Made by a program: the position numbers and the translations under genes | In this document: in pieces, positions 10,678 to 19,158 of the stretch | Layout of the letters: each line of letters begins with the position of its first letter | How positions within the stretch are numbered: position 1 is the stretch's first letter | Assembly (NCBI GenBank): GCA_020848075.1 | Contig: JADLAV010000005.1 | Coordinates: forward strand, 62,001 to 126,000 | From: Burkholderiales bacterium | GTDB lineage: Bacteria; Pseudomonadota; Gammaproteobacteria; Burkholderiales; SG8-39 | Direction: 5' to 3' | Length of the DNA stretch: 64,000 nucleotides | Notes under the pieces: generated by a model | The model's input: only the letters and a program-made list of their open reading frames with translations | What the model was told of the DNA's origin: nothing | The model's database searches: none

Positions 10678-11337
10678 ATCGGCGCGCGCGAGGCGGCGGA
10701 GACGCTCACCGACAAGGCCTACACCGACCTCGAGGAGCTGATCGTCACGCTCCAGCTGCCGCCGGGCGCGGCGGTGTCCGAGGCGATGCTCTCGCGCCGG
10801 CTCGGGATCGGACGCACGCCGATCCGCGAGGCGCTGCAGCGCCTCGCGCGCGAGCGCCTAGTGACCATCCTCCCGCGGCGCGGCGTGATCGTGTCCGACA
10901 TCAACGTGAAGAGCCAGCTGCGCCTGCTCGAGGCGCGCCGCGAGGTCGAGCGGCTGGTCGCGCGGAGCGCCGCGCGGCGCGCGAGCGCCGAGGAGCGCAA
11001 GCAGTTCGCCGAGATCGCCGAGCGCTTCGAGCGGAGCGCGCTGCAGAACGACGACACCATGTTCATGCGCGTGGACCGCATGTTCAACGACTTGAGCGTG
11101 AGCGCGGCGCGCAACGAGTTCGCCGCCGGGGCGATGGGTCTCATGCAGGCGCTGTCGCGGCGCTTCTGGTACCACCACTACAAGCAGGCGGCGGATCTGC
11201 CCGAGACCGCCCAGCTGCACGCCGACATCGCCCGCGCGATCGCCGCGGCGGACGAATCGGCTGCCGCGGCGGCGACCGACCGGCTGCTCGACCAGATCGA
11301 ATTCTTCACGCGCGCCACCGTGAGCGCCGAGTCCTGA
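10678..11337 (+). CDS. GntR-family transcriptional regulator (FCD subfamily)
   Basis: A DNA-binding repressor or activator that probably senses a small organic acid. The N-terminal winged helix reads LSRRLGIGRTPIREALQRL. The C-terminal all-helical FCD ligand domain (about residues 75-215) includes DRMFNDLSVSAARN and a metal-type His in LHADIARAI. Oddly, the frame has no ATG, GTG or TTG between the end of the PanB-like gene and the helix-turn-helix: upstream the frame runs open inside panB without a start codon, and the next canonical start (GTG at VSEAM) would cut the domain. I placed the start at an ATC (10678), where homologues usually begin; a rare start codon, frameshift from panB or sequence error are all possible. 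Likely ligand of the 11-bp direct-repeat operators. Confidence 0.75.
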   Translation: MGAREAAETLTDKAYTDLEELIVTLQLPPGAAVSEAMLSRRLGIGRTPIREALQRLARERLVTILPRRGVIVSDINVKSQLRLLEARREVERLVARSAARRASAEERKQFAEIAERFERSALQNDDTMFMRVDRMFNDLSVSAARNEFAAGAMGLMQALSRRFWYHHYKQAADLPETAQLHADIARAIAAADESAAAAATDRLLDQIEFFTRATVSAES

Positions 11338-11353
11338 GCGGCCGCGCCGCAGC

Positions 11354-11415
11354 GTGATCCGCGTCAAATCCTCGCGCGGCGGCGTGGACAGAGCGCGAGA
11401 TATACGCCTAGTATG
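11354..11415 (+). promoter_or_regulatory. Promoter region of the CmuA-like gene: FNR-like box and inverted copy of the direct-repeat operator
   Basis: GTGATCCGCGTCAA (11354-11367) matches TTGAY-N4-RTCAA except for its first base. At 11398-11415 the minus strand reads CATACTA-GGCG-TATATCT, the same 7-4-7 layout as the operators at 9744 and 18432. It overlaps a candidate -10 (TAGTAT, 11409-11414) with TGGACA (11385-11390) as the -35. The FNR-like box would centre near -60, as in the corrinoid-operon promoter at 18375. Confidence 0.5.
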
Positions 11416-11463
11416 TCAAGTTGCGTCCGGGTTCCCGGGCGCCCGGCGTGCAGGAGGAGAGCG

Positions 11464-13413
11464 ATGTACACGCACAGATCGCGCATTGCCGCGGCGTTGC
11501 GCGGCGAGACGGTCGACCGGCTGCCCTACGTGCCGCGGCTCGACCTGTGGTACCTGTCGAACTCGACCACCGGCACGCTGCCGCCCCAGCACGCCGGGCG
11601 GGCGATGAACGAGATCGCGCGCGCCGAGGGCTGGGCGGTGCACCACCGCTTCGCGGACGATCAGCTCGACCCGAAGTTCCAGCCGCAATACCTGCATCGC
11701 GGCATCAACGTGTTCTACAGCCGCGACACGGTGTTCGACGTGGTGCTGCCGCGCGACGTCGAGGTGAAGGTCGCGCGGGGCGGCGCGCGCACCCGCGTCG
11801 AGTACCACACGCCGCTTGGCATGGTGAGCACCACCACGCACTACGACGTCGAATCGCAGCAGAACGGCATCACCATTCCGGCGCTGGTCGAGCACCTGAT
11901 CAAGACGCCCGCGGACTACGCGCCGGCGGGCTACCTGTTCGAGCACATGGACGTGGTGCCGAACTTCGAGCGCTTCCGCCGCTGGTCGGCGGAGGACATG
12001 CGCGACGACGGCCTGCCGATCGCCATCGGATCGCTCGACGCCTCACCCTTCCACCTCATCCAGCGCGACCTCAGCGACCAGACGCAATTCTTCATCCACT
12101 ACAAGGACCATCACGCGGAGATGCGCGGGCTGGCGGACCGGATTGCGCCGTTGATGGAGAAGATGATCGCGATCCTCGCCCAATCGCCGGCCGAGGTGGT
12201 GTGGTGGGGCGCGAACTTCGACGACATGCTCACGTTCCCGCCCTACTTCGAGAAGGAGATCCAGCCCTGGATCCGCAAGGCCGCCACCGCCATGCAGGCG
12301 GCCGGGAAGCTCGTGCTCTGCCATACCGACGGGGAGAATCGCGGGCTCATGGACCTGATTCGCGACTCCGGCACGCACGTCGCCGAATCGATCTGCCCGG
12401 CCCCCATGACGCGGGTGACCTTCGCCGAGTACTACCGCCGCTGGAGCCCGCGGCTCACGCTCTATGGCGGCATCCCGTCCACCGTGGTGCTGCCGGAAAC
12501 GAGCGATGCCGACTTCGAGGCCTACCTCGACGGCTTCTTCCGCGCCGTGGCACCGGGCAACCGCCTGGTGGTCGGTGTCGCCGACGAGGTGCCGCCGAAG
12601 GCGATTTTCTCGCGCCTGCAGCGCATCGGCGAACGCATTGCGCGTGAGGGCGCGCTCCCGCTGAAGGCGGGGGCTGCACGCACGCTCGAGCCCGCGCTGG
12701 CGCGGCCGGGAGCGGCAGCCGCGGCGGCGCCGGCCGGCGACGCGGCCGGCAACGCGGCCGACGACGTGTACGCGCAGGTGCGGCAGGACGTCTTCAAGGG
12801 CCGGCATCTCGACATCAAGGCGCACGTGCAGGCGCTCCTCGACCAGGGCGTGCGCGCGGGCGATATCCTCGAGCACGGCTTGATCGCCGCGATCACGGTC
12901 GTCGGCAACCGCATGGCGACGGGCGACGTGTTCATCCCGGAGGTGCTGCTCGCCGCCCGCGCCATGACCGCTGCGGTGAAGCTCCTCGAGCCGCACATCG
13001 CCGCGAGCGGCGAGCAGCTGCGCGGCCGGGTGCTGGTCGGCACGGTGCGCGGGGACATGCACGACATCGGCAAGAACCTCGTCGTCACGATGCTGCGCGG
13101 CGTGGGCTTCGAGGTGCGCGACCTCGGGGTGAGCGTATCGCGCGATCGCTTCTGCGAGGAGGTTGCGGCGTTCGAGCCCGACGTGCTCGGTCTGTCGGCG
13201 CTTCTCACTACGACGATGGTCGAGATGGGCGAGATCATCAAGGCGCTCGACGCGAGCGGGCTGCGCCGCCGTTGCCGTGTCATCGTCGGCGGAGCGCCGG
13301 TGAGCGAGCAGTTCGCGGCGAAGATCGGCGCGGATGGCTACGGTGCGAACGCGGTGGAGGCAGTGCGGCTCACCAAGCGGATGGTGGCCGAAGGCGGTGC
13401 GGCGCGACACTGA
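11464..13413 (+). CDS. CmuA-like fusion: URO-D-type methyltransferase plus corrinoid-binding domain
   Basis: A 649-residue two-domain methyltransferase: the first part would demethylate a substrate and the second carry the methyl on cobalamin. Residues 1 to about 410 form a uroporphyrinogen-decarboxylase-fold domain; the candidate metal site is His287 and Asp289 in CHTDGEN and Cys311 in SICPAP, where MtaA/CmuA-type enzymes have HxC plus Cys. After an Ala/Pro-rich linker, residues about 435-640 are a B12 domain with the helical cap and the base-off signature DMHDIGKN (lower ligand His533). Chloromethane methyltransferase CmuA has the same order, but the substrate here is unknown. The heme enzyme is excluded by the fusion and missing catalytic motifs. 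The start is ATG 11464, behind AGGAGGAG. Confidence 0.85.
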   Translation: MYTHRSRIAAALRGETVDRLPYVPRLDLWYLSNSTTGTLPPQHAGRAMNEIARAEGWAVHHRFADDQLDPKFQPQYLHRGINVFYSRDTVFDVVLPRDVEVKVARGGARTRVEYHTPLGMVSTTTHYDVESQQNGITIPALVEHLIKTPADYAPAGYLFEHMDVVPNFERFRRWSAEDMRDDGLPIAIGSLDASPFHLIQRDLSDQTQFFIHYKDHHAEMRGLADRIAPLMEKMIAILAQSPAEVVWWGANFDDMLTFPPYFEKEIQPWIRKAATAMQAAGKLVLCHTDGENRGLMDLIRDSGTHVAESICPAPMTRVTFAEYYRRWSPRLTLYGGIPSTVVLPETSDADFEAYLDGFFRAVAPGNRLVVGVADEVPPKAIFSRLQRIGERIAREGALPLKAGAARTLEPALARPGAAAAAAPAGDAAGNAADDVYAQVRQDVFKGRHLDIKAHVQALLDQGVRAGDILEHGLIAAITVVGNRMATGDVFIPEVLLAARAMTAAVKLLEPHIAASGEQLRGRVLVGTVRGDMHDIGKNLVVTMLRGVGFEVRDLGVSVSRDRFCEEVAAFEPDVLGLSALLTTTMVEMGEIIKALDASGLRRRCRVIVGGAPVSEQFAAKIGADGYGANAVEAVRLTKRMVAEGGAARH

Positions 13414-13847
13414 TGCCGGGCGACGTTCGGGAAAACGCTGCCGGACGCGCTCTTCTGACGCGCCGCAGCATCCGACGGGCGATACGCGCAGCTTGATATC
13501 GCGAACGCGCGGGGAGACAATCGCCCGCCAAGAACAAACACGCTCGTGCGCTCCAACCTCTTCGCGTTCAGCATGCCGCTTGCGCTCCTCGCTGGCGTCA
13601 TGCCGGACGTCAACGTGGCCCGGATCTTCCCGATCGCAGACGGGCGCACGAAGATGGGCGACCTTCGTCGCGACCTGATCGGACACCCGTTCAACCGCTG
13701 CGGCATGAAGCACCTGAACCGCGGGCCGCGCGTGAAAATGCTGAGATGCATCAACGACCAGCCCGTCGTCACCGGAGAGGATGCGCCGGTCGCGCGAGCG
13801 ACTTGAAGTGAATTCGGGGGATCCAACTACGGAAGGAGGGCAAGGCA
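13414..13847. other. Gene-poor gap with one doubtful 86-residue ORF
   Basis: This 434-bp stretch separates the CmuA-like gene from the TRAP transporter. The only plausible reading frame on the plus strand starts at GTG 13546 and ends at 13806. It begins hydrophobic (NLFAFSMPLALLAGVMP) and has no ribosome site and no family I recognise; a minus-strand frame across the same bases looks like a shadow. GAAGGAGGG at 13832-13840 is the ribosome site of the next gene. No clear terminator or FNR-type box was seen. Confidence 0.4.
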
Positions 13848-14954
13848 ATGGAAAAGCGTGAATTCCTGAAGGCGGGCGCGGTGTCGGCGGTGGCGGCCGC
13901 GGCAGCTGCGGCGGCGGCGGCGGCACGCGCGCAGGGCGCACCGAGCTACAGCTGGAAGATGGCGACATCGTGGCCGGGCGGGCCGCTCATGGAGATCGGC
14001 GCGAAGGCGTTCGCGCAGAACCTCGAGTTCCTGTCCGGCGGCCGGATGAAGATCCAGGTCTTTCCGGGCGGCGCGCTCGGCAACGCGCTGAAGGTCTCCG
14101 AGACGGTCAAGAACGGCGTGGCCGAGATGGGGCACCTGTGGATGGGCTACGACTGGGGCGCCGATCCGACCGTCGTCCTGTTCGGCGGCTACGCCGGCAG
14201 CTTCGACACCGAGAAGATGCTGCACTGGATCTACGAGGACGGCGGAGCCCAGATGCAGCGTCAGTTCCGCGACGAGAAGTTCGGCGTGGTCTCGATCCCG
14301 CTCTTCATCCGCACCGCCGAGGTGTTTCTGCACTCGCGCAAGCCGGTGCGCACGCTCGCCGATCTCAAGGGACTCAAGCTGCGCACGGCGGGCGCCTGGA
14401 TCGAGATGTCCCAGGAGCTCGGCGCCTCCCCGGTGACCACCCCCGGCGGCGAGATCTATCCGGCGCTCGAGCGGGGCGTGATCGACGCCACCGAGTGGGG
14501 AACGCTCTGGGAGAACATCAGCCCCGGCTTCTACAAGGTCGCCAAGTACCTGATCCTCCCGGGCATCCACCAGCCGACCGCCCCGTTCGAGCTGGTGATC
14601 AACAAGGACGTGTGGGGCAAGCTCTCGCCGGCCGACCACAAGCTGATCGAGGAGACCGCGCGGCTCACCACGTTCGACACCTGGACGCGGATCGGGCAGG
14701 AGGACGCGAAAGCGCTCGAGTTCTTCCGCAAGGCCGGCAACGAGATCATCGACCTTTCGCCCGAGGTGCAGTACGCGGCGCGGCGGGTTGCGTTCAAGTG
14801 GGCTGACAAGACGCGCGCCGGCAATCCCTGGTTCGACAAGGTATTCAAGAGCCAGATCGCCTTCGAGGAACTCTGGAAGGACGCGCCGCGCTACCGCAAC
14901 GTGCAGACCGAGCCGATCGCCAAGGTCCTGAAGGAACTCAACATCAAGGCGTGA
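13848..14954 (+). CDS. TRAP transporter solute-binding protein (DctP/YiaO family)
   Basis: A periplasmic receptor of 368 residues that captures an organic acid and hands it to the DctQM membrane pair. The N-terminus is a Tat-like or Sec signal (KREFLKAG, then a long Ala run to about residue 28, ending ARAQG). The mature protein starts YSWKMATSWPGG, has the VFPGGALGN segment and the ligand-carboxylate arginine in GLKLRTAGAW, and later GVIDATEWG. The family uses that Arg to bind a carboxylate, so the substrate is probably a carboxylic acid. It is encoded between the two halves of the corrinoid island, so it may import the methylated substrate. Confidence 0.9.
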   Translation: MEKREFLKAGAVSAVAAAAAAAAAAARAQGAPSYSWKMATSWPGGPLMEIGAKAFAQNLEFLSGGRMKIQVFPGGALGNALKVSETVKNGVAEMGHLWMGYDWGADPTVVLFGGYAGSFDTEKMLHWIYEDGGAQMQRQFRDEKFGVVSIPLFIRTAEVFLHSRKPVRTLADLKGLKLRTAGAWIEMSQELGASPVTTPGGEIYPALERGVIDATEWGTLWENISPGFYKVAKYLILPGIHQPTAPFELVINKDVWGKLSPADHKLIEETARLTTFDTWTRIGQEDAKALEFFRKAGNEIIDLSPEVQYAARRVAFKWADKTRAGNPWFDKVFKSQIAFEELWKDAPRYRNVQTEPIAKVLKELNIKA

Positions 14955-14964
14955 CCGTCCGGAC

Positions 14965-15004
14965 GCCGGAACCCGCGCGGGCGCCCGCGCCCGCCGGTTC
15001 CGGC
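14965..15004 (+). terminator. Stem-loop between the TRAP receptor gene and its membrane genes
   Basis: GCCGGAACC (14965-14973) pairs perfectly with GGTTCCGGC (14996-15004), enclosing a second palindrome, GCGCGGGCGCCCGCGC, and followed by TTCTTGTT. This fits a partial terminator or an mRNA-stabilising hairpin that keeps receptor mRNA in excess over the membrane subunits. Confidence 0.55.
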
Positions 15005-15056
15005 TTCTTGTTGCTCGAGTTCCGAGTCTGAGCCCGCCCGCGGAGCTGCAGCCCCA

Positions 15057-15575
15057 ATGCGCGCATTGCTCAAGTTCCTCGATCTGATCTCGGGGACCAC
15101 CGGCGCTGTCGTCGCCTGGCTGGTGATCCCGCTGATCGCCGCGTCCTGCTACGAGGTGTTCTCGCGCTACGTGCTCGGCGCGCCGACGCTGTGGGCGTTC
15201 GAGGTCGGCTACATGGTGATGGGCACGCATTTCCTGGTCGGGCTGGCGTACACCCTGCGCGAGGACGCGCACGTACGGGTCGACCTCTTGTACGCGCGCC
15301 TCTCGCGCAAGACCCAGGCGCTGGTCGACGCGTTCACCTATGTCGTGCTGCTGCTGCCGTTCGCCGGCTGGCTCGCGTTCGGCTTCTGGGAGAAGGTGCT
15401 GCGCGCCTACGCGAGCCACGAGCGGTCGGGCATGTCCGCCTTCAACCCGGTGATCTGGCCTTTCAGACTGGTGATGTGCGCGGCGTTCGCGCTGCTCGCG
15501 CTGCAGGCCCTCGCGCAGCTCATCCGCTGCTACCTCACGCTCACCGAGCGTGCGCCCGCGAAAGACGAGCGATGA
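15057..15575 (+). CDS. TRAP transporter small membrane subunit (DctQ family)
   Basis: A 172-residue inner-membrane protein with four predicted helices (about residues 15-38, 50-70, 90-115 and 135-160). The family signature is visible as VFSRYVLGAPTLWAFEV, followed by REDAHVRVDLLYARLSRKTQA. It bridges the receptor and the large subunit in a Na+-driven importer. Its stop overlaps the DctM start (ATGA), so the two are translationally coupled. Confidence 0.88.
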   Translation: MRALLKFLDLISGTTGAVVAWLVIPLIAASCYEVFSRYVLGAPTLWAFEVGYMVMGTHFLVGLAYTLREDAHVRVDLLYARLSRKTQALVDAFTYVVLLLPFAGWLAFGFWEKVLRAYASHERSGMSAFNPVIWPFRLVMCAAFALLALQALAQLIRCYLTLTERAPAKDER

Positions 15576-16894
15576 CCGAGTATCTGCCGCTGTTCATGCT
15601 GGCCGCGATGTTCGTGCTCGTCTTCCTGGGCGTGCATGTCGCGTTCGCCCTGAGCGGCACCGCGCTCGTCTTCGGCCTGATGGTGTTCAAGGGCGCGATC
15701 ATCTTCCAGCTCATGGAGAAGATCGAGGACATCGCGTCGAACTTCGTGCTCGCGGCCGTGCCGCTGTTCGTCTTCATGGGCACCTTGCTCGAGCGCTCCG
15801 GGATCGCCGAGGCCCTCTTCGAGGCGGTGCACCTGTGGACCCGGCGCCTGCCGGGCGGACTCGCGCTCGGCACCGTGATCATGTGCATCATCTTCGCCGC
15901 GTCCACCGGCGTCATCGGCGCCACCGAGACCGTCGTCGGCCTGCTGGCGATCCCGGTGATGCTCAAGTACGCGTACAACAAGCCTCTCATCTGCGGCACG
16001 ATCTGCGCCGGCGGCTCTCTCGGCACGATCATTCCCCCATCGGTGGTGGTGGTCGTGCTCGGGCCGGTGGCCGACGTCTCGGTCGGCGACCTGCTGGTCG
16101 GGATGCTGTTCCCGGGTCTGATCATGGCGGGTACGTACCTGGCCTATATCTTCCTGCTGTGCGTGATCCGGCCGTCGGCCGGCCCGCGCATCCCGCCCGG
16201 GCCGGACGATCCTTCGTTCGGCGAGCGGCTGCGCGTCACCGCGCACGCGATGGTGCCCCCGCTCGTCATGATCTTCGCGGTGCTCGGGTCGATCATGCTC
16301 GGCTGGGCGGCGCCGACCGAGGCGGCGTCGCTCGGCGCGCTCGGCGCGCTCCTGCTCACCGTGTTCTACCGCAAGTTCAGCCTCGCCATGCTCAACGAAT
16401 CGCTGCTGAAGACGCTGCGCATCACGTCGATGATCATGGGCATCCTGCTCGGGGGCACGATCTTCACCGGCGTCTTCTTCGCCGCGGGCGGCATCACGCT
16501 GACCAACGAGCTGGTGACGCACCTGAACCTGCACGCCTGGGCGCTCCTCTTCCTGATGCTCGGCCTGTGCTTCCTCGCCGGCTTCGTGCTCGACTGGATC
16601 TCGATCCTGCTCATCTTCATCCCGATCTTCATGCCGCTGGTGAGGGGTGCGGGCTTCGATCCAACCTGGTTCTGCATCCTGTTCCTCATCATCATCCAGA
16701 CGAGCTACCTCACCCCGCCGATGGCTCCCGCGATCTTCTACTTGCGCGGCATCTCGCCGCCCTCGATCACGCTGCTCGACATGTACAAGGGTGTCGTACC
16801 GTTCATCCTGCTGCAGATCCTCACGCTGGCGATCGTCATGCTGTTCCCGCAGACCGTCCTGTGGCTGCCGGCGAAGCTGCTCGGTTTCAAGTAG
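15572..16894 (+). CDS. TRAP transporter large membrane subunit (DctM family)
   Basis: The translocation channel of the TRAP importer: 440 residues and about twelve hydrophobic helices. Typical stretches are VPLFVFMGTLLERSGIAE, STGVIGATETVVG, GGSLGTIIPPSVVVVVLG, GWAAPTEAASLGALGALLL and SYLTPPMAPAIFYLRG; the SxGTIIPPS-type loop is a hallmark of the family. It starts by four-base overlap with dctQ and ends 34 bp before the flavoprotein gene, consistent with one transcript. Confidence 0.9.
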   Translation: MTEYLPLFMLAAMFVLVFLGVHVAFALSGTALVFGLMVFKGAIIFQLMEKIEDIASNFVLAAVPLFVFMGTLLERSGIAEALFEAVHLWTRRLPGGLALGTVIMCIIFAASTGVIGATETVVGLLAIPVMLKYAYNKPLICGTICAGGSLGTIIPPSVVVVVLGPVADVSVGDLLVGMLFPGLIMAGTYLAYIFLLCVIRPSAGPRIPPGPDDPSFGERLRVTAHAMVPPLVMIFAVLGSIMLGWAAPTEAASLGALGALLLTVFYRKFSLAMLNESLLKTLRITSMIMGILLGGTIFTGVFFAAGGITLTNELVTHLNLHAWALLFLMLGLCFLAGFVLDWISILLIFIPIFMPLVRGAGFDPTWFCILFLIIIQTSYLTPPMAPAIFYLRGISPPSITLLDMYKGVVPFILLQILTLAIVMLFPQTVLWLPAKLLGFK

Positions 16895-16928
16895 GACGAG
16901 ACGGGGTGGACGCGGGGCCGGAGCACTC

Positions 16929-18284
16929 ATGATCCCGACCGATCGGCGCCCGGGGTTTGCCGTCGAGGTGGACATCGCGGTCGCCGGGGGCGGCGCCGCG
17001 GGCGTGGCGGCGGCCGTCACCGCGGCGCGTCGCGGCCTGCGCGTCGCTCTGGTCGAGCGTTACGGCTTCTGCGGCGGCGGCGCCGTGGCGGGACTCTCCG
17101 GAACGGTGTGCGGATTGTATGCCGCAAGCGATGCCGCCGATGCGCGTCCCGAGCAGGTGGTCTTCGGCTTCGCCGACGAGTTCGTCCGTCTGCTCGAGCG
17201 GCGCGGCGGGATCACGCCGCCGGTGCGCTACGGCAAGACGTTCACGCGCGTGCACGATCCGCTGGTGTGGCGCGAAGCCGCCGACCACCAGCTGCGCGAG
17301 GCGGGAGTGCGCGTCTTCCTGCACGCGACCGTGACCGAAACCCTGCTCGACGGGGACCGAGTCTGCGGTCTGCTCGCCTACACCAAGCAGGGCAGGCTCA
17401 CGATCCGCGCCGGGATCACGATCGATGCGAGCGGCGACGCCGACCTGCTGGCGATGGCCGGACTGCCCACCTTCGTCGGCGACGACGGCAGGGTCCAGAA
17501 TCCGACCATGATCTTCCGCCTGGGTGGCGTCGACACCGACCGGTTCCTGCGCGCTTACGGTGCCGACACGATCATGCCCGAGGAGGTGTCGGAGCTCCTG
17601 CGCCGGCACAATGGGCGGGGCTATTTTCTGCCGCGGGCGAAGATCTGGCTGTTCGCGACCACGCGCCCCGGCGAGCTGCTTTGCAACTGCACGCGGGTGA
17701 TCGGCCCCGACGGGCGGGAGCTGAACACGCTCGTCGCGGCCGACTTCACCGACGCCGAAACCGAAGGCCGGCGCCAGGTGCGCGAGTACGCCCGCTTCTT
17801 CCGCGACCACCTTATCGGATGCGAGGCGAGCTGGGTGATCGACACCGGCGTGCAGGTCGGAGTGCGCCAGACGCGCCAGGGCCGCGGCATCGCCCAGCTC
17901 GGCAACGCGGACGTGGTGCGCGGGACCAAGTTCGCCGACGGTATCGCGCGCTCGCCCTGGCCGATCGAGCTGCATGCGGGCGCCAAGCCGCGCGTGGAAT
18001 GGCTCCTGGACGACTGGTACGAGGTGCCCTACGGATGCTTCGTCCCCGTGCGCGGTGAGGGCGTGCTCTTCGCCGGGCGCTGCCTCTCGGCGCAGCACGA
18101 GGCGGTCGCCTCGGCGCGGGTCACGGCGCAGTGTTTCTCGTACGGACACGCGATCGGCCACGCCGCGGCCATGTGCCTCGAGACGCGCTGCGAGCCGCGC
18201 GCGCTCCGAGGCGAGGACGTCCGGGACCGCCTGAACGCAGACGGCGCCCGCCTCGGCGTGGCGCGTTCGGCTGCGCCGGTCTGA
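16929..18284 (+). CDS. FAD-dependent oxidoreductase (FAD_oxidored family)
   Basis: A 451-residue flavoprotein of unknown substrate. The dinucleotide-binding motif is AVAGGGAAGVAAA near residue 18, followed by the family-typical LVERYGFCGGGAVAG. The end of the FAD domain shows GVLFAGRCLSAQHEA and a late AIGHAAAMC. Relatives often sit beside uptake systems and oxidise hydroxy or unsaturated acids, or serve as redox partners. A Cys pair at residues of the FCGGG type is common in the family, but the disulfide role is unproved. Being between the TRAP genes and the corrinoid operon, it could oxidise the demethylated product or supply electrons to cobalamin; neither is shown. Confidence 0.8.
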   Translation: MIPTDRRPGFAVEVDIAVAGGGAAGVAAAVTAARRGLRVALVERYGFCGGGAVAGLSGTVCGLYAASDAADARPEQVVFGFADEFVRLLERRGGITPPVRYGKTFTRVHDPLVWREAADHQLREAGVRVFLHATVTETLLDGDRVCGLLAYTKQGRLTIRAGITIDASGDADLLAMAGLPTFVGDDGRVQNPTMIFRLGGVDTDRFLRAYGADTIMPEEVSELLRRHNGRGYFLPRAKIWLFATTRPGELLCNCTRVIGPDGRELNTLVAADFTDAETEGRRQVREYARFFRDHLIGCEASWVIDTGVQVGVRQTRQGRGIAQLGNADVVRGTKFADGIARSPWPIELHAGAKPRVEWLLDDWYEVPYGCFVPVRGEGVLFAGRCLSAQHEAVASARVTAQCFSYGHAIGHAAAMCLETRCEPRALRGEDVRDRLNADGARLGVARSAAPV

Positions 18285-18374
18285 GCCGAGCACCCCCGTT
18301 TCGCCTTGCGGGAGGCATTTCGCGCGATTTGTGCGGCGCGATGCGCGGATTCCAGGCGTGCATCCACCCCGGCC

Positions 18375-18449
18375 TTGACGCCGGTCAAGCGCTGGCCAGA
18401 AAGCAATTGACACGCTGGGCTCAATGCGTAACATATCAGTCACATACTA
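18375..18449 (+). promoter_or_regulatory. Promoter of the corrinoid operon: FNR-type box, -35/-10 and direct-repeat operator
   Basis: TTGACGCCGGTCAA (18375-18388) is a perfect FNR-type box. A consensus -35, TTGACA (18407-18412), and a -10-like TAACAT (18429-18434) are 16 bp apart, putting the box near -60, a class I position. CATATCA-GTCA-CATACTA (18432-18449) starts inside the -10, so a bound regulator would block polymerase. This one promoter would combine activation by the Crp/Fnr protein with repression by the GntR protein. Confidence 0.65.
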
Positions 18450-18487
18450 GGACTGGGCGCGATGGTCGCGCCTGACGCGAGGATGCC

Positions 18488-19123
18488 ATGGCGGACGCGA
18501 TCGAGGCGGTCAGGAACTGGGTGATCGGCGGCAAGCGCAAGGAGGCGCTGGAAGAGACGCAGCGGGCGCTCGCCGCCGGCGTCGACGCCGCAACCATCAT
18601 GAAGGACGGGCTGATCGCCGCCATGTCGGAAGTCGGGCGGCGCTACTCGAGCGGCGAGTTCTTCCTGCCGCAGATGATGATCGCCGCGCGCGCGATGATC
18701 GAGGTGGTCCCGGTGCTGAAGCCGCACCTGGTCGGCAAGGCGGCCGAGAAGCGCGGCAAAGCCGTGGTCGGCACGGTGGCGGGCGACTTTCACGACATCG
18801 GGAAGAACATCGTCAAGATGATGCTCGAAGGCGCGGGCTACGAGGTGATCGATCTCGGCGTGGACGTCGGTCCGGAAAAATTCGTCGAGGCGGTGCGGAA
18901 GGAGGCGCCGAACTTCGTCCTGATGAGCGCGCTCATCACGCTCACCATGGAGAGCATGCGCCGCACCATCGACGCGCTCGACGCTGCGGGCATCCGCGCC
19001 AGCGTGCGGGTCGGGGTTGGCGGCGCTCCGCTCACCCAGAAGTTCGCCGACGAGATCGGCGCGGACTTCTACGGCGAGGACGCTTACACATGCGTCCAGG
19101 CCTGCAACCGACTTCTGCACTGA
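18488..19123 (+). CDS. Corrinoid-binding methyl-carrier protein
   Basis: The cobalamin shuttle between a methyltransferase I and methyltransferase II. It is 211 residues: a four-helix cap (residues 1-88; EALEETQRALAAGVDA, FFLPQMMIAARAM) and a Rossmann B12 domain. The base-off motif GDFHDIGKN places the lower ligand at His102, with a later SALITLTM and VGGAPLTQKFADEIGAD, as in MtaC/MtvC-type proteins. It opens the operon that continues with a URO-D-type methyltransferase 35 bp downstream. It is similar to, but clearly separate from, the C-terminal domain of the CmuA-like fusion, so the island holds two carriers. Confidence 0.92.
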   Translation: MADAIEAVRNWVIGGKRKEALEETQRALAAGVDAATIMKDGLIAAMSEVGRRYSSGEFFLPQMMIAARAMIEVVPVLKPHLVGKAAEKRGKAVVGTVAGDFHDIGKNIVKMMLEGAGYEVIDLGVDVGPEKFVEAVRKEAPNFVLMSALITLTMESMRRTIDALDAAGIRASVRVGVGGAPLTQKFADEIGADFYGEDAYTCVQACNRLLH

Positions 19124-19158
19124 ACGCAACCCCGGCGGGACCGGGCAAGGAGAGAGGG

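Noticed and set aside
13338-13826. Minus-strand 162-codon frame across the gap after the CmuA-like gene
   Set aside because: Arg/Ser-rich low-complexity translation typical of a GC-rich shadow frame, partly antisense to the fusion gene, with no ribosome site.
18285-18487. Cobalamin riboswitch upstream of the corrinoid operon
   Set aside because: No B12-box-like sequence was found; the spacer is explained by the FNR-type box, promoter and direct repeat.
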